From assembly GCF_003712105.1 (NCBI RefSeq), contig NZ_RHLG01000001.1:620001-684000 (forward strand): a stretch of DNA of 64,000 bases. Direction: 5' to 3'. Below the pieces are notes generated by a model. That model was given only the letters and a program-made list of their open reading frames with translations, had not been told where the DNA came from and did not search any database. This document shows, one piece after another, positions 63,201-64,000 of this stretch. A program made the translations under genes and the position numbers. The stretch is from Winogradskyella sp. (GTDB lineage: Bacteria; Bacteroidota; Bacteroidia; Flavobacteriales; Flavobacteriaceae). The first letter of the stretch is position 1; every line of letters starts with the position of its first letter.

Positions 63201-64000
63201 CGGGTCAATTTATAGATGATCCAGATGCTGATAATGATGGTGATGGTGTGCCGAATATTTCCGACAATTGCCCTAATACGGCTAATGCAGATCAGGCAGA
63301 CTCTGATGGTGATGGTGTAGGTGATGTGTGTCAAGACACGGATAGTGATGGCATATTAGATATTAACGATAATTGCCCTAATACTGCTAATGCGGATCAA
63401 ACCGATACAGATGGTGATGGTGTTGGAGATGTTTGTCAAGACAGCGATGGTGATTCTGTAGCAGATGGAGAAGACAACTGTCCAGACACCCCTAACCCGG
63501 ACCAACAAGATTTAAATAATAATGGTATTGGTGATGTATGTGACTTTAGTTTTGAGGAACCTAGTAATATCACTCTAGAAATTATTTCTGAACGATGTGA
63601 GGGTCAAAATAATGGACAAGCAATAATTAGAGTGGTTGAAACCTTTGTAAACTACACCGTTACAATTAATGGTAATGGTCTTAATGCAACCCAGACAATA
63701 TCAGGCGTTGAGAACACCACATTATTTACGGATTTAGATGTTGGTTCTTATACCGTATGTGTGGCAGTAGATGGAAGAGATTTTGAACAATGTTTTGAAA
63801 TTAATATTGAGGCAGCACCTTCTTTAGGTGGTGTATTTAGTGTAGTTAATGACGAAAGTACATCAACATCCGAAACCTCGGTGGCTATAAATACCGGAAC
63901 AGCACCTTATACAGTTGTGTTTAACGATGAGGTTATTATGGTAACAAGCCAAACTAACTTTAATATAGACACCTCTGGCGGAGGTCTTTTAGAAGTAAGC
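60278..64000 (+). CDS. Large secreted protein with BNR/sortilin-like, PA-domain and TSP3 repeats, 3'-truncated by window edge
   Basis: The frame from the ATG at 60278 stays open for 1241 codons to base 64000, so the C-terminus is missing. It has a signal peptide or anchor (about residues 1-25), BNR-like beta-propeller blades with TDAGNTWARV and SVDDGATWNKL turns, an inserted protease-associated (PA) domain at about 265-361, further blades to about 970, three or more Asp-rich thrombospondin type 3 calcium-binding repeats (about 980-1088, with SDGDGVGDVC), and then Ig-like strands. Type IX secretion cargo often looks like this, and would end with a sorting domain beyond the window. Substrate and activity are unknown. 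Confidence 0.88.
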   Translation, partial: MKKKLLVGSSILFGLIAICVFLIQNQENQSKKLTNDDIVEIHKENLSNSPFKESLKLTKKERKALGIPPDRYYEEEFELTMNPILGRPTPENLEGIRGTIEDAFRQRVPGDGTEPDWESRGPDNVGGRTRGLMFDPNDTSNETVFAGGVSGGLWKNTNISNANSTWTRVDVPDNLNVSVIVADPNNPSIFYLGTGESYTNGDVSGDGVWQSTDAGNTWARVLGGVSGPTTFESASNITVNSPSNIAGDYNSVETTSFGSTVTSIISADFVLANDTSSVNPREGCTSFGDDATGKIAIIQRGSCNFTTKVRNAQDAGAIAAIVYNNVGTSPINMGGTDASITIPAVMISKADGDAIVAAMQSGTVNGSINPATGTFTGTLVPGIQQINDIKIKDNSGTTEVYVAAGDAFYGSANTTTFLGGTELGIFKSVDDGATWNKLNVPLTANGNEHEPNDIEVGADGTIWMSSIDSSIFGDGGGEIFSSTDGENFTNVRTIPNADRTQIAVSSQDPGVIYVLAEIPGGVAMEGTTDGFNSDIFDLELPNDVDNGIPENDFTRGQAFYDLLLEVDPNNDQIVYAGGIDLFKSTNGAQLPGPTEPTSWAQISKWSNNNNLANLNVPLVHADQHTMIFDPSNPNSFIVGNDGGVYYGTLGGLDIQSRNNGFITSQFYTVGVAPTDAFAGDTDFFLGGLQDNGTQLFTDANPGINSSAEAFGGDGAYSFFDQDGTDQYYITNFVFNRIVRLVDLGTGQVVTINSETGNNGSFINPQELDSNLDILYSNYSSGGNVIIRRYSGITSTATLAANDFGAPEFDSRPTALKISPFTTTSSTLYVGTFLGDIFRVDNANVTPNFVNIETNNEIVGSISDIELGASENEIFVTVHNYGVNNVWYTPDGGTTWLAKDGDLPDLPVKAILQNPLNPEEVIIGTELGIWFTENFSSSSPDWEPAQGGMSTVRITDIDLRNDNSIYISTYGRGVFSGQFIDDPDADNDGDGVPNISDNCPNTANADQADSDGDGVGDVCQDTDSDGILDINDNCPNTANADQTDTDGDGVGDVCQDSDGDSVADGEDNCPDTPNPDQQDLNNNGIGDVCDFSFEEPSNITLEIISERCEGQNNGQAIIRVVETFVNYTVTINGNGLNATQTISGVENTTLFTDLDVGSYTVCVAVDGRDFEQCFEINIEAAPSLGGVFSVVNDESTSTSETSVAINTGTAPYTVVFNDEVIMVTSQTNFNIDTSGGGLLEVS
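63215..63546 (+). repeat. Tandem TSP3-type calcium-binding coding repeats
   Basis: Near-identical DNA units encode DNCPNTANADQ (twice) and a variant DNCPDTPNPDQ, each followed by Asp/Gly-rich DSDGDGVGDVC-like runs. Unit spacing is about 100-110 bases. They form a rigid Ca2+-binding stalk between the propeller and the C-terminal part. Confidence 0.9.

Overview
The window is chromosomal DNA from a low-GC member of the Flavobacteriaceae (Bacteroidota). The evidence is the AT-rich coding style, a type IX secretion/gliding component (SprE/PorW), flavobacterial family neighbours (DUF4837, DUF6909, DUF6427, DUF6341, DUF4254, DUF6168, DUF5687), an ATP synthase operon lacking the beta and epsilon genes, lipoproteins with an acidic stretch after the lipid cysteine, and TAnnTTTG -7 promoter boxes close to start codons. 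No rRNA, tRNA, CRISPR array, transposase or integrase was seen. No gene-free stretch exceeds about 300 bases.

Region 1 (1-11019) is mostly housekeeping and envelope: the end of a methyltransferase, an OmpH/Skp-like lipoprotein, DNA polymerase III delta', phosphoglycerate kinase, a LysM lytic transglycosylase, a DUF4837 lipoprotein, TatA, an M23 peptidase, a GH3-family enzyme and a DUF6909 protein with phosphorylase-like motifs.

Region 2 (11023-41641) is a large surface-polysaccharide locus, nearly all on the + strand with tiny gaps or overlaps. It holds a Wzz-like chain-length protein, the four dTDP-L-rhamnose genes, a TviB/TviC-type pair (UDP-HexNAc dehydrogenase and epimerase), three candidate polymerase/ligase membrane proteins, three GT4-type glycosyltransferases, a Wzx flippase, two initiating phosphoglycosyltransferases (one PglC-like, one WcaJ-like), Ugd plus UDP-xylose synthase, and an amino-sugar route (CapD dehydratase, DegT aminotransferase, formyltransferase). 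Embedded in it is a complete activated-sulfate module (CysQ, DUF2061, CysC, CysD, CysN) next to a sulfotransferase, with no PAPS or sulfite reductase in the window. The simplest reading is a locus for a sulfated, rhamnose- and uronic-acid-containing surface glycan with an N-formylated dideoxy amino sugar. A convergent pair on the - strand (a GT4 and a CapK/PaaK-like ligase) closes the locus.

Region 3 (41724-51216) holds purD, DUF6341, DUF6427, upp, DUF4254, a GT9 glycosyltransferase, a PaaE-like oxidoreductase, a surface lipoprotein with a perfect 220-bp internal DNA repeat, and a DUF5687/ATPase ABC exporter pair.

Region 4 (51391-60059) is a typical flavobacterial energy/secretion block: sprE, bactofilin, AtpZ, DUF6168, then atpB-E-F-H-A-G. 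A perfect 16-bp-stem hairpin lies between atpE and atpF. Region 5 (60278-64000) is the first 1241 codons of a very large secreted BNR/PA/TSP3-repeat protein that runs off the window.
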